Shown here piece after piece: positions 1 through 7,737 of a stretch of 64,000 nt of DNA. Made by a program: the position numbers and the translations under genes. Source of the stretch: Kitasatospora sp. CB01950 (GTDB lineage Bacteria > Actinomycetota > Actinomycetes > Streptomycetales > Streptomycetaceae); contig NZ_LISX01000011.1 of NCBI RefSeq assembly GCF_001905465.1, positions 124,001-188,000 of the forward strand, given 5' to 3'. Numbering within the stretch: the first letter of the stretch is position 1; each line of letters begins with the position of its first letter. Below the pieces are notes generated by a model. That model saw only the letters and a program-made list of their open reading frames with translations. It was not told the DNA's origin and did not search any database.

Positions 1-1601
1 GTCGGGCCGTCGGCCGGGAGCGGTCGGTCAGGGCCGTCCCAGCCCGCGTGCGTCGGGCCCCGGCGGCCGGCGTGGCCGAGCTGCACGCCGATCGCGGAGC
101 CGCTGTGCTCGTGCACGAAGTCGGTGACGCGGAGCCAGCCGGCGGTCTGTGTGTCGTTCCACAGCCCGGTGCCGCCGGGGCCGAGCCGCCCCTCGGGACC
201 GACCCCGGCCATCCCGGTCATGACCAGGCCGGCGCCGCCCAGCGCGCGGGCGCCGAGGTGGACGAGGTGGAAGTCCCCGGGCTCGCCCCCGGCGCTGTCG
301 GGGCCCGGCGCGGCGGAGCACATGTCCATGGGCGAGACCACCACCCGGTTCCTCAGCGTGAGTTGACTGATCGTCAGTTCGGTGAACATCGGTGGGGTGC
401 CCGCCGGAACGCCGCAGGCGCGCTCGACCCGGGCCGTGAACTCCGGGTCGCGAAGCCGCAGATTGGCGTGGGTGACCCGGCGGCTGCGGCTGAGCAGGTT
501 GAAGGCGAACTGCAGCGGCGGCTGGTCGAGGTACAGGGCCACGTTCTCGAACCACTCCAGACTGGCCCGGCCCGCCCGCCCGAGGGACTCGGCCACCGGC
601 CGGCGTTCCGCCTCGTAGACCTCCAACGCGGCGTCCACGGTGGGCTGTTCGTGCAGGGCGGTGGCGAGCGAGGAGGCGTCCTCCAGGGCCAGCTTGGTGC
701 CGGAACCGGTGGAGAAGTGCACGGTGTGCGCGGCGTCGCCGAGCAGCACGATGTTGCCGTCCCGCCAGCGGGAGTTGGCGACGGTGCGGAAGGTCGTCCA
801 GTGCGGGGCGGCCCCGCCGAACAGGCGGCGCCCGGCCAGGACGTGCGCGAACAGCCGCTCGCAGGCGGCGACGGGCGCCTTGCGGTCGAGGCCGGCGGCC
901 CGCCACACCTCGTCGCGCATCTCGACGACGAAGGTGCTGGCGTCCGCGCTGTAGGGGTAGGCGTGGAGCTGCATCACGCCGTGCTCGGTGGGGACGAAGT
1001 CGAAGCGGAAGGCATCGAGGACGAGGTCGGTGCCGAGCCAGATGTACCGGCAGCGGTGCGAGGTCACGGACGAGCCGAACGCCGCGGACCGTGCGTCACG
1101 GGTCGCGCTGTGCACGCCGTCCGAGGCCACGACCAGATCGTGCTCCGCGGCCAGGACCTCGGCCGGCGGCGCGGGCCGGCCGAAGCGCAGCCGGACACCC
1201 AGTTCGCGGCAGCGGTCCTGGAGCACGGCGAGCAGCCGGCGGCGGGACATCGCCGCGAACCCGTGGCCGCCACAGGTGATCACCTCGCCGCGGTAGTGCA
1301 CGTCCAGGTCGTCCCAGCGGGCGAACTCGAGCGCCATCGCCCGGTAGACCACCGGGTCGGCGGCGGCGACACCTCCCAGCGCCTCCTCGGAGAAGACCAC
1401 GCCGAAGCCGAAGGTGTCGTCCGGCGCGTTCCGCTCCCAGACCGTGACGTCCGCGTCCGGCGCGAGCCGCTTGAACAGCGCGGCGAAGTACAGGCCGCCG
1501 GGCCCGCCGCCGATGCAGGCCACCCGCATCGGGCGGCGGTGCGAACGGGCGGCCCGGGCCGGTCCGCCGTCCGGCGTGTGCCCGGTGTGCGGTTCCGCCA
1601 T
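1..1601 (-). CDS. Bifunctional salicylyl-CoA 5-hydroxylase type FAD monooxygenase / OYE oxidoreductase (partial)
   Basis: About 533 residues are visible; the C-terminus runs off the left edge. The N-terminal half is an FAD monooxygenase: a dinucleotide motif (CIGGGPGG) near residue 29 and the second FAD motif GNIVLLGDAAHTVHFSTG near residue 285. From about residue 405 (MFTELTISQLTLRNRVVVSP) a second domain of the Old Yellow Enzyme/NADH:flavin oxidoreductase family begins, with QLGHAGRRG typical of its flavin site. This fusion is known from salicylyl-CoA 5-hydroxylases, which convert salicylyl-CoA towards gentisyl-CoA. I chose the ATG at 1601 because AAGGGG lies 8 nt upstream; an internal ATG at 1529 is the alternative. 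The exact substrate is inferred from the fusion architecture only. Confidence 0.85.
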   Translation of the reverse strand, partial: MAEPHTGHTPDGGPARAARSHRRPMRVACIGGGPGGLYFAALFKRLAPDADVTVWERNAPDDTFGFGVVFSEEALGGVAAADPVVYRAMALEFARWDDLDVHYRGEVITCGGHGFAAMSRRRLLAVLQDRCRELGVRLRFGRPAPPAEVLAAEHDLVVASDGVHSATRDARSAAFGSSVTSHRCRYIWLGTDLVLDAFRFDFVPTEHGVMQLHAYPYSADASTFVVEMRDEVWRAAGLDRKAPVAACERLFAHVLAGRRLFGGAAPHWTTFRTVANSRWRDGNIVLLGDAAHTVHFSTGSGTKLALEDASSLATALHEQPTVDAALEVYEAERRPVAESLGRAGRASLEWFENVALYLDQPPLQFAFNLLSRSRRVTHANLRLRDPEFTARVERACGVPAGTPPMFTELTISQLTLRNRVVVSPMDMCSAAPGPDSAGGEPGDFHLVHLGARALGGAGLVMTGMAGVGPEGRLGPGGTGLWNDTQTAGWLRVTDFVHEHSGSAIGVQLGHAGRRGPTHAGWDGPDRPLPADGP

Positions 1602-1653
1602 GTCCTGAGCCCCTTCCCATCCTGGCCGCGCCACCGGCCGATCGCCGAAGGGC

Positions 1654-1695
1654 GGCGCGGGCGGCGCGGGTGGCGCGGGCGGCGCGGGTGGCGCA
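1654..1695. repeat. 9-bp GC-rich tandem repeat
   Basis: Four and a half copies of GGCGCGGG followed alternately by C or T, just upstream of the flavoprotein start. It gives an 18-bp higher-order period. No function is evident. Confidence 0.7.
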
Positions 1696-1806
1696 CGGGG
1701 TGCTACGCCGAATCTCCGGCCTCCGGGTCCGCGCCGCAAGCAGCGGCGGACCGGGCCCTGAGCCGACGGCCCGACCCTGCTTCCCGGGCGGAGTTCCGCC
1801 GTCGCC

Positions 1807-1812
1807 TACGGT
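1807..1812 (+). promoter_or_regulatory. -10-like hexamer placed for a leaderless transcript
   Basis: TACGGT lies exactly 6 nt before the ATC codon at 1819. The same TANNNT-N6-8-start spacing precedes many other genes in this window. No clear -35 is visible. Confidence 0.4.
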
Positions 1813-1818
1813 GAGCGC

Positions 1819-2424
1819 ATCCGTAGCGATCACCATCCCCGGGACGTCCTGCTGATCGGGGGTGCCTCCGGCGTCGGGAGGAGTCGGGCCGCCGCCCGCC
1901 TCGCCGAGGCCCGCGGCGCGTTCACGGTCCAGTTCGACGACGTCGTCGCGGCGCTCCAGGCCGCCACCCCACCGGCCACCCACCCGTCGCTCCACCTCTT
2001 CGCGGCCCACCGCGACCCGGAACGGGAGCTCGGCGCCGACCGGGTTCTGGAGCTGCAGATCGCCACCGCGCAGGCCATGGACGAGGCCGTGCTCGGCGTC
2101 GTGCGCAACCGGCTGAGCGTCGAGGTGCCGGCCGTCGTCGAGGGCGACTACCTCACCCCCGCCGCCGCCACCCGGGCCGCCGCCGAGGCCGCCGAGCAGC
2201 ACAGGCGCGTGCGCGCGGTCTTCCTCCACGAGGGCGACCCGGCACGGATCGGCGCGAACTACGCCCACCGCGAGCCGCACCTCGGCCCCCGGCCCGCCCG
2301 CGCCGCCGTCAGCGCCGGATACTCCCACCGGCTCGCCGCCCAGGCCCGCGCCCACGGCCTCCCGGTGCTCGACTGCCGCCCCTACGACACTCTCCCGCAG
2401 CGCCTGGCAGCCGCCCTGGCCTGA
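1819..2424 (+). CDS. P-loop ATPase-like protein with ATC in place of a start codon
   Basis: The reading frame is well formed from LLIGGASGVGRSR onward and ends in a TGA at 2422. It has no ATG, GTG or TTG between the upstream in-frame stop at 1759 and an internal ATG at 2077, which would delete the P-loop. The codon at the expected leaderless start (1819) is ATC. The Walker A lysine is also replaced by arginine (GVGRS rather than GVGKS). Related P-loop proteins are kinase- or AAA-like ATPases of unknown substrate. It may be a gene that lost its start, a true AUC-initiated leaderless gene, or a short product starting at 2077 (115 aa). Confidence 0.55.
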   Translation: MRSDHHPRDVLLIGGASGVGRSRAAARLAEARGAFTVQFDDVVAALQAATPPATHPSLHLFAAHRDPERELGADRVLELQIATAQAMDEAVLGVVRNRLSVEVPAVVEGDYLTPAAATRAAAEAAEQHRRVRAVFLHEGDPARIGANYAHREPHLGPRPARAAVSAGYSHRLAAQARAHGLPVLDCRPYDTLPQRLAAALA

Positions 2425-2486
2425 GCGCTCCTGGGCACTTCGCCGCTCGGCAACGGGCCGGGCAGGTCCCCGGTGGCGGCAGTGGG

Positions 2487-3599
2487 TCAGGACGCGGGAG
2501 TGCCGTCGGCCGGCGGCCACGGGCCGGCCAGCAGGCGGCGGGCCTCGACGACCGTCGCGCGGGCGAGGTCGGTGCGGGTGGAGGCGTCCCGGGAGAGGAG
2601 TTCCGGACTCAGCTCGACCAGCGGGCGCAGCGACTCGGGGTGGCCCAGCGAGGCCCAGCCGCCGTGGGTGATCACGCCGACGCCCGTCGAGGCGCGCAGC
2701 CCGCCGTCCACGATCAGCCGCAGCCACCAGCGGACCAGCTCCCAGCGGGCCCGCTCGTACGGGAGGTCGGTGTCGTCGGCGGGCAGCGACTCGGCCAACC
2801 CCAGTTCCGCCAGCACCTGTTCGAACAGCTGCGCCGGGTGCTCGTCCCCGGCCGGTGCGGCGAGGTGCGGCAGCGAGGGCGCGTCGACGCCGAGCGCGTC
2901 CGCCACCAGGCCCGCCGTGATCAGCTGCCCGTCGTCCACCTGACGGCCCACCAGCCGCTCCAGCGCCAGCATCCGCAGGTACTCGACCGCCTCGGCGGCG
3001 GTGGTCGCCGTCGGGTCGTGCGGGGTGAGGTGGGCGGTCTCCGGGCCGTCCGTCACGAAGTTCGACCAGAACGGGACGGTGGAGACCGCCACGCCATGAT
3101 GCGGGCCGCCCGTGAACTCGACGCGCAGCCAGTCGGCCAGGTCGCGGCCGTACTCGATGATGTCGGTCTGGTACACCGACAGCACCGGGTGCCTCGGCCC
3201 GAACGGCGCCGCCGGCAGGTAGCGGTGGCCGTACAGCGGCACCAGTTGCGGCACGGACGCCAGCGCCGCCCGGGCGACCCGCTCCCGCTCTGCCGCGTCC
3301 TCGGGCTCGGGGCCCCAGAGCGGGAACCAGTACCCGTGGCTGACGTCGAACAGCGTGCCCTCGACCGGCCAGGCCAGTCGCCCGCGCAGCTGCTCGGGGT
3401 CGCCGTACCGCCAGTCCGGCCAGCTCGGCCCGGTCGGCAGCCCCGCCGCCAGGAACACCCGGTGGTCGGGTGCGAACCGGAACCCGAACCGGGCCTCCAC
3501 CGCGTCCAGTTCACGTTCCGACAGCCCGGGCGCGACGTTCCGCAGCCCGCTCTGCCACGTCCGGGCCGTCTTGACGCTCGGCACCGCCACCGCCCGCAC
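2487..3599 (-). CDS. SMI1/KNR4 (SUKH)-like protein
   Basis: 370 residues, cytosolic, with no signal peptide or membrane segment. The N-terminal region (about residues 25-150: LDAVEARFGFRFAPDHRVFL, then WPDWRYGDPEQL) resembles the SUKH fold. Such proteins are often immunity proteins in polymorphic toxin systems but are also common as lone genes in actinobacteria. The C-terminal 120 residues are not recognised. The start is GTG at 3599 with AGGAG a few bases upstream; GTG at 3590 is possible. No toxin gene is visible nearby, so an immunity role is not supported here. Confidence 0.6.
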   Translation of the reverse strand: MRAVAVPSVKTARTWQSGLRNVAPGLSERELDAVEARFGFRFAPDHRVFLAAGLPTGPSWPDWRYGDPEQLRGRLAWPVEGTLFDVSHGYWFPLWGPEPEDAAERERVARAALASVPQLVPLYGHRYLPAAPFGPRHPVLSVYQTDIIEYGRDLADWLRVEFTGGPHHGVAVSTVPFWSNFVTDGPETAHLTPHDPTATTAAEAVEYLRMLALERLVGRQVDDGQLITAGLVADALGVDAPSLPHLAAPAGDEHPAQLFEQVLAELGLAESLPADDTDLPYERARWELVRWWLRLIVDGGLRASTGVGVITHGGWASLGHPESLRPLVELSPELLSRDASTRTDLARATVVEARRLLAGPWPPADGTPAS

Positions 3600-3663
3600 C
3601 CCTCTCCTCGATCACCCCACCCACCGTATCCGCCCCGGCCGGAGGGTTCTCGGCCGTCAGAGG

Positions 3664-5445
3664 TCAGTCGTGCACCCGACCCTGCAGGGCCTTCGACAAC
3701 TCGGCCACGCAGGCGGCGAGTTGGGAGTTCGTGAGCTGGTTCGGGTCGCCGCCGCAGCCGCTCGCGGCGGGCTGGCCGTTCGGCTGTCCGCTCGGTTGGC
3801 CCGAGGGTTGGCCCGTCGGCTGGTTCTGCGGCTGGCCGCCCGGCGGGGTGATCGGGCCGGTCAGGGAGACCAGGTTGGGGGAGACCGTCGCGTCGCCGGA
3901 GAGGTCGATGTAGTCCTGGGTCTGCCCGTTGAAGTCCACGAAGCCGCGCCACATGTCCTTGCCGAACGGGACGAGCTCCTGGAGGGCGCCGCCCTGGCCC
4001 GCGCTGATGGTGATCGAGGTCTGCTGCGCCATGTAGGAGACCATGCGGCTGGCCAGCACGTCCAGGTTGACGGCCGGGGCGTCGTCGCTGCGGACGTACA
4101 CGTGCAGGTCGTTGAGGCCGCCGCCGGCGCGGTCGGCCTGGAGGACGGCGTAGGCGACCACGAGTTGGGAGGAACTCTCCTTCGGGACCAGGGGAGTGAC
4201 GTAGTACAGGTGGCCGTCGGCCTTCGAGCGGAGCAGGAACTCGCCGGGGTTGGTGGCGTTGGTGCTCGCCGAGGTGTGGTCGAAGCCGAAGCCGCGGTCG
4301 TCCTTCGCGCCGCGACCGCCCAGCCACTGCACCTCGTGGATCTGCGAGCGCACCACCGACGCCGGGTACACCGCGCCCGGCAGGTCGCCCGGTGCGACCT
4401 CGGCGCGGTAGGTGATGTCCGGCCGGCCGCTGGGCGAACCGCGCAGGACCAGGACACCGGCGGGCGCGAGGACCGTGCGCTGCTTCCAGACGGTCTGGCG
4501 GGCCACCGAGATCACCACCACGGGCTGCGCGGTGCGCGGGTCGGGGCCGTCGCAGTAGCCCCAGACGTCCTGGTCGCTGTGGACGAGGTCCGGGAAGCGC
4601 TCGGCCAGCAGGTTGCGCAGGCTGACCGCGCCCGTCCCGCCGAACGCCCGGTTGAACGCGTGGTCGCCGCGGAAGGCGCAGCTGACCACCGAGTTCGAGC
4701 CGCCGTCCCAGACCGCGATGCCCTCCATCGGCTGCTCGCCCGAGCCGTCCAGCACCGCCGTCCAGACCCCGCCGTCCTTCCCGGCGTTCGGCAGGTAGTG
4801 CAGGCTGTGGCCCATCAGGTGGACGCCGGAGGAGAGGCCGGCGCTGTCGGTGAGCGCCTTGGTGGCCGCCGCGTAGGAGGCGGTGCGCGCCTCGAAGTCG
4901 AAGTCCGGCATCGGCGCGGTCTTCACGCAGGCCGGCACGTCCGCCGCCCCGACCAGGTCGCAGCGGGTGCCGTCGCCGGGGCGGGTGTGCTCCGTCACGG
5001 CCTGCACCGAACGGGGGGTTTCGCCGCCCGCCGGCACGTCCAGGACGGTCGCCGCGGCGTAGAAGCGGCCCGCGTCCTTGTCGTTGTCCCAGATGCCCGT
5101 CCCGGCGCGCACCAGCGAACCGGCCACGGCCAGCGCCAGCACGGCGGCGGTCGCCTGGGCCCGCCAGCCGAGGCGCGAGCCCGTTTCGCCAGCGGCCCAC
5201 AGCACCACCGCGCAGGCCGTGCCGCCCAGCCCCACCGCGACCCAGAGCCAGAACAGCGGCGCGGCGTCCACCAACCCGCCGTGCGGGAAGAACTCCCGCT
5301 TCAGCCACAGCCGGTAGCTCTGGTCCTGCTGGCCGAAGCCGCCGAACACCACATGTTTCACCGCCCACACCAGCGCGGCGAGCAGCGGCATCCACAGCCA
5401 CCACAGTGCCAACCTCATTGTCCAGCTACGTGCTTGACGCCCCAT
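3664..5445 (-). CDS. Large membrane-anchored protein of unknown function with GQP-rich tail
   Basis: 593 residues. Three hydrophobic segments lie near residues 12-32, 58-82 and 95-112, followed by a long probably extracytoplasmic region. A low-complexity stretch of GQPxxQP-type repeats precedes a short C-terminal tail containing two cysteines. I chose the ATG at 5445 because GGGAGGGG precedes it at good distance; the open frame continues far upstream (to about 6492) but that part is antisense to another gene. No enzymatic motif is recognised. Membrane topology is inferred from hydrophobicity. Confidence 0.7.
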   Translation of the reverse strand: MGRQARSWTMRLALWWLWMPLLAALVWAVKHVVFGGFGQQDQSYRLWLKREFFPHGGLVDAAPLFWLWVAVGLGGTACAVVLWAAGETGSRLGWRAQATAAVLALAVAGSLVRAGTGIWDNDKDAGRFYAAATVLDVPAGGETPRSVQAVTEHTRPGDGTRCDLVGAADVPACVKTAPMPDFDFEARTASYAAATKALTDSAGLSSGVHLMGHSLHYLPNAGKDGGVWTAVLDGSGEQPMEGIAVWDGGSNSVVSCAFRGDHAFNRAFGGTGAVSLRNLLAERFPDLVHSDQDVWGYCDGPDPRTAQPVVVISVARQTVWKQRTVLAPAGVLVLRGSPSGRPDITYRAEVAPGDLPGAVYPASVVRSQIHEVQWLGGRGAKDDRGFGFDHTSASTNATNPGEFLLRSKADGHLYYVTPLVPKESSSQLVVAYAVLQADRAGGGLNDLHVYVRSDDAPAVNLDVLASRMVSYMAQQTSITISAGQGGALQELVPFGKDMWRGFVDFNGQTQDYIDLSGDATVSPNLVSLTGPITPPGGQPQNQPTGQPSGQPSGQPNGQPAASGCGGDPNQLTNSQLAACVAELSKALQGRVHD

Positions 5446-5637
5446 CGTCGTTCCCCTCCCCGGATCCGCCCCCGGACCATCCCCGTTCCGTCGGCCCGCC
5501 AAGCCTCCCACCCGGCGGTGACAGCGGCCGGGCGGTCGGCCTTCCTGATGCGTACGACGGTTGACGCCGGATTGGCAAGGTGACGCTGCGTCAGAAACCC
5601 TTGTGGGGCCGATCGTTCCGTGTCTTGGAGGAGAAGC

Positions 5638-6378
5638 GTGTCGAACCCCGCTCCGCCGCCCGTCCCGCCGGTGTCCGTCGCCGGGGGCGGGGCCGACTGC
5701 GTGCCGCAGTACTTCGCGTTCCCGGCAGAGACGACGAGCCTCGGGCCTGCGGCCGGCTACGCGATCGGAGCGCCCGCATACAGTTCCTGGCTCGACTCGA
5801 ACGACGTGCGGGTGGTGGGCGCCGGGGCCGCGCGTTTCACGGTGCGCGCCCTGCACGAGGGGACCGTCATCATCCAGGGCATGCGCCTCACGGATGTCCG
5901 GTGCACGGCCCCGACCGACGGCACGCTGGTGCTGCCGGGACCGATCGGCGGGCCGGGGGAGGAAGTGGAGAAGACCGTCCTGGCGTTCGACCTCGCCGAG
6001 CGCAGTCCCAGGGCCCGCACGTTGCTTCCGGGCGACACCGGGAGCCACTTCGCCCTCGGCGACCCGTACTTCTCGAAGTCGATCTACCTGGAGGGCGGGG
6101 CCGCCGGTGACGCCCGGACATTCGAGGTGTACTTCGTGGCGGGCAGCCAGGACTGCGAGTTCGGGCTCGACGTCAAGGTCACGAGCAACGACAAGGAGAG
6201 CTGGGTGCCGGCCGAGCCGGCCGAGGGGGTGCAGCGCTCCCGGGTGGCAGCGTTCGCCACGGCGTACCGGTCGATCGTCGCGCCGACCGGCCCGGAGGAC
6301 GGCTGGGTCGGGCAGAAGCCGGTGCCGGTCGGCACCTCGGTCCCGGGGCTCACGGTCACCAGTCCGGCCCGGAACTAA
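5638..6378 (+). CDS. Hypothetical protein
   Basis: 246 residues, without signal peptide or transmembrane helix. The start is GTG at 5638, preceded by GGAGGAG. The sequence is beta-rich with many Gly/Pro turns (ADCVPQYFAFPAETTS near the N-terminus, FEVYFVAGSQDCEFGLDVKV in the middle) and resembles an uncharacterised actinobacterial family. The stop codon overlaps the AT-rich start of the next promoter. No function is assigned. Confidence 0.7.
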   Translation: MSNPAPPPVPPVSVAGGGADCVPQYFAFPAETTSLGPAAGYAIGAPAYSSWLDSNDVRVVGAGAARFTVRALHEGTVIIQGMRLTDVRCTAPTDGTLVLPGPIGGPGEEVEKTVLAFDLAERSPRARTLLPGDTGSHFALGDPYFSKSIYLEGGAAGDARTFEVYFVAGSQDCEFGLDVKVTSNDKESWVPAEPAEGVQRSRVAAFATAYRSIVAPTGPEDGWVGQKPVPVGTSVPGLTVTSPARN

Positions 6379-6413
6379 ATCGTTTGGCGGTACCGGAGGG
6401 CGGCTGCTAACGT
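6373..6413 (+). promoter_or_regulatory. Promoter with AT-rich upstream patch resembling WblC/WhiB7-type promoters
   Basis: An AT-rich patch (AACTAAAT) lies 3 nt before a -35-like TTGGCG (6384-6389), followed after 18 nt by a -10-like TAACGT (6408-6413). An AT-rich element directly upstream of the -35 is the known hallmark of WhiB7/WblC-dependent promoters, which answer to ribosome-targeting antibiotics. The assignment is by resemblance only. Confidence 0.45.
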
Positions 6414-6451
6414 GCAGCTCACCGTGACAGGATGCGAGGAGGTGAACACCC

Positions 6452-6505
6452 ATGAGAGCTGGACCAAGGTGGGTGCTCCCCCTTTTCCTCACGGTGTGCG
6501 GCTGA
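6452..6505 (+). CDS. 17-residue leader peptide ORF
   Basis: ATG at 6452 is preceded by GGAGGTG at good spacing. It encodes MRAGPRWVLPLFLTVCG, ending in TGA 55 nt before the acetyltransferase start. The stop codon sits in the first of two mutually exclusive hairpins. A well-initiated micro-ORF in this setting is typical of ribosome-mediated attenuation of antibiotic-response genes. It is not a signal peptide fused to anything. The stalling role is inference. Confidence 0.6.
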   Translation: MRAGPRWVLPLFLTVCG

Positions 6506-6559
6506 TCGAGCCGCTGTCGGGAGCGCCTTGCTGTGCAGGTACTTCCGAAAGGCGACAGC
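6498..6559 (+). promoter_or_regulatory. Candidate translational attenuator (competing hairpins)
   Basis: Hairpin A pairs GCGGCT (6498-6503) with AGCCGC (6509-6514), enclosing the leader stop codon. Hairpin B pairs GCTGTCG (6513-6519) and CCTT (6526-6529) with AAGG and CGACAGC (6549-6559), burying the ribosome-binding AAAGG of the acetyltransferase. The two share bases 6513-6514, so only one full form can exist at a time. A ribosome held on the leader would favour one over the other. Confidence 0.5.
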
Positions 6560-6560
6560 C

Positions 6561-7334
6561 ATGAACACTGTGATGATCAACCGGGTCGACGAGGCCCAGT
6601 GGCAGGCGGTGGCGGACGAGCAGATCGTCGGCCACGGTGACGTCTCCCAGCGGCCCGACGGCCGACTCTTCGTCAGCATCGACGTCTGGCAGGACGAGGC
6701 GTTCGACCCGCTGGCCGACGCGATGCTGGGCGAACTGCCGGGCGCCGTGCTCCACACCCTGGTCGGCGGCGAGGACGCCGAACTGGCGTCGCGTTGGCAG
6801 CGGGCCGGGTTCACCGTCGAACGGCGCGAGTGGGAGTACCTGATGCCCACCCGCACCGAACCCGCCGCCGACCGGGCCGAGCAGGCCGGCGAGAACGTGA
6901 CGATCCTGCCCGCCGGCACCGCCGACGAGCAGCTGCTGCGCGCCCTCGACCGGGACGTCCGGGCGCAGGTCGAGGCCGCCGTCGGCTGGCACACCATGCC
7001 CGCCGAGCTCAGGCCGCACGCCGCCGAGGACACCCTGATCGACCCGTCGCTGTACGCGGTCGCCGTGCTGGACGGGCAGTACGCGGGCCTGATCCGCGTG
7101 GTGTCCCGGGGCCGTCGGGCCCGGATCGGGCTGCTCGCCGTCCGGGCCGAACTCCGCCGCCGGGGCGCGGGCCGGGCACTGCTCCGGCACGCCCTCGCCA
7201 CCCTGCGCGAGGCCGGCATCGACACGGCGTGGACGGAGATCGACCAGTCCCACACCGCCGCCACCACCCTGTTCGAAGAGTTCGGGGCCCGGCGCACGGG
7301 CCACCTCGTCGAACTGGTGCGCCGCCCGCACTGA
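6561..7334 (+). CDS. GNAT-family N-acetyltransferase
   Basis: 257 residues. The C-terminal half is a clear GNAT domain: ARIGLLAVRAELRRRGAGRA is the acetyl-CoA pyrophosphate-binding motif A (near residues 190-215), followed by the helix LLRHALATLREAGI and FEEFGARRTG. The N-terminal 110 residues look like a second, degenerate GNAT-like lobe. The ATG at 6561 is preceded by AAAGG inside the attenuator; an in-frame TTG at 6528 is less likely. The acceptor is unknown. The promoter and leader suggest drug-inducible expression, as for the GNAT Eis in the mycobacterial WhiB7 regulon, but this is inference. Confidence 0.8.
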   Translation: MNTVMINRVDEAQWQAVADEQIVGHGDVSQRPDGRLFVSIDVWQDEAFDPLADAMLGELPGAVLHTLVGGEDAELASRWQRAGFTVERREWEYLMPTRTEPAADRAEQAGENVTILPAGTADEQLLRALDRDVRAQVEAAVGWHTMPAELRPHAAEDTLIDPSLYAVAVLDGQYAGLIRVVSRGRRARIGLLAVRAELRRRGAGRALLRHALATLREAGIDTAWTEIDQSHTAATTLFEEFGARRTGHLVELVRRPH

Positions 7335-7414
7335 CACCGGCGGCTGCCGCCCTCGCCACCCCTCACGACCACCCCCCGCCACCCCCGCTTCACCGAATCG
7401 AGAAACGAGAAACC

Positions 7415-7639
7415 TTGCCGCGTATCAGCAAAGGCCTGGAAATAGAGGGCACCGTACTGGAGTGCCTGCGCAACGCCACCTTCAAGGTGGAGCTCGAGAA
7501 CGGCCACCAGGTGCTCGCCCACATCAGCGGAAAGATCCGCAAGAACTACATCAAGATCCTCCCGTTCGACCGGGTCCTGGTCGAGCTCAGCCCGTACGAC
7601 CTGACCAGGGGACGGATCATGTACCGCTACCGCAACTGA
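7415..7639 (+). CDS. infA: Translation initiation factor IF-1 paralogue
   Basis: 74 residues covering the whole S1/OB-fold IF-1 family: EIEGTVLECLRNATFKVELE, GHQVLAHISGKIRKNYIKIL, then VELSPYDLTRGRIMYRYR. IF-1 binds the ribosomal A site during initiation. Streptomycetes carry a housekeeping infA among ribosomal protein genes; this copy lies alone next to an acetyltransferase and biotin gene, so it is probably a second copy. It starts with TTG at 7415 and has only a weak purine stretch upstream, suggesting low translation or coupling to the upstream gene. The gap to the acetyltransferase is 80 nt without an obvious terminator, so co-transcription is plausible. Confidence 0.88.
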   Translation: MPRISKGLEIEGTVLECLRNATFKVELENGHQVLAHISGKIRKNYIKILPFDRVLVELSPYDLTRGRIMYRYRN

Positions 7640-7651
7640 CCCGGCCGGAAC

Positions 7652-7705
7652 GGCAACGGCCGCCGTCGGTGTGCGAAGGCGCACATCGCGGCGGCGGCCG
7701 TTGCC
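7652..7705 (+). terminator. Hairpin terminator after the IF-1 gene
   Basis: A perfect 14-bp stem (GGCAACGGCCGCCG, 7652-7665, with its complement at 7692-7705) encloses a smaller inner hairpin (GTGCG/CGCAC). There is no U-tract, as usual in actinomycetes. Confidence 0.7.
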
Positions 7706-7737
7706 CCCGCGCCCGGCCGGGTGACAGAGTGCCGGGC

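Noticed and set aside
5446..6492. Upstream extension of the membrane protein gene to give 942 residues
   Set aside because: The extra part is antisense to the gene at 5638-6378, lacks family features, and a strong ribosome site marks the ATG at 5445.
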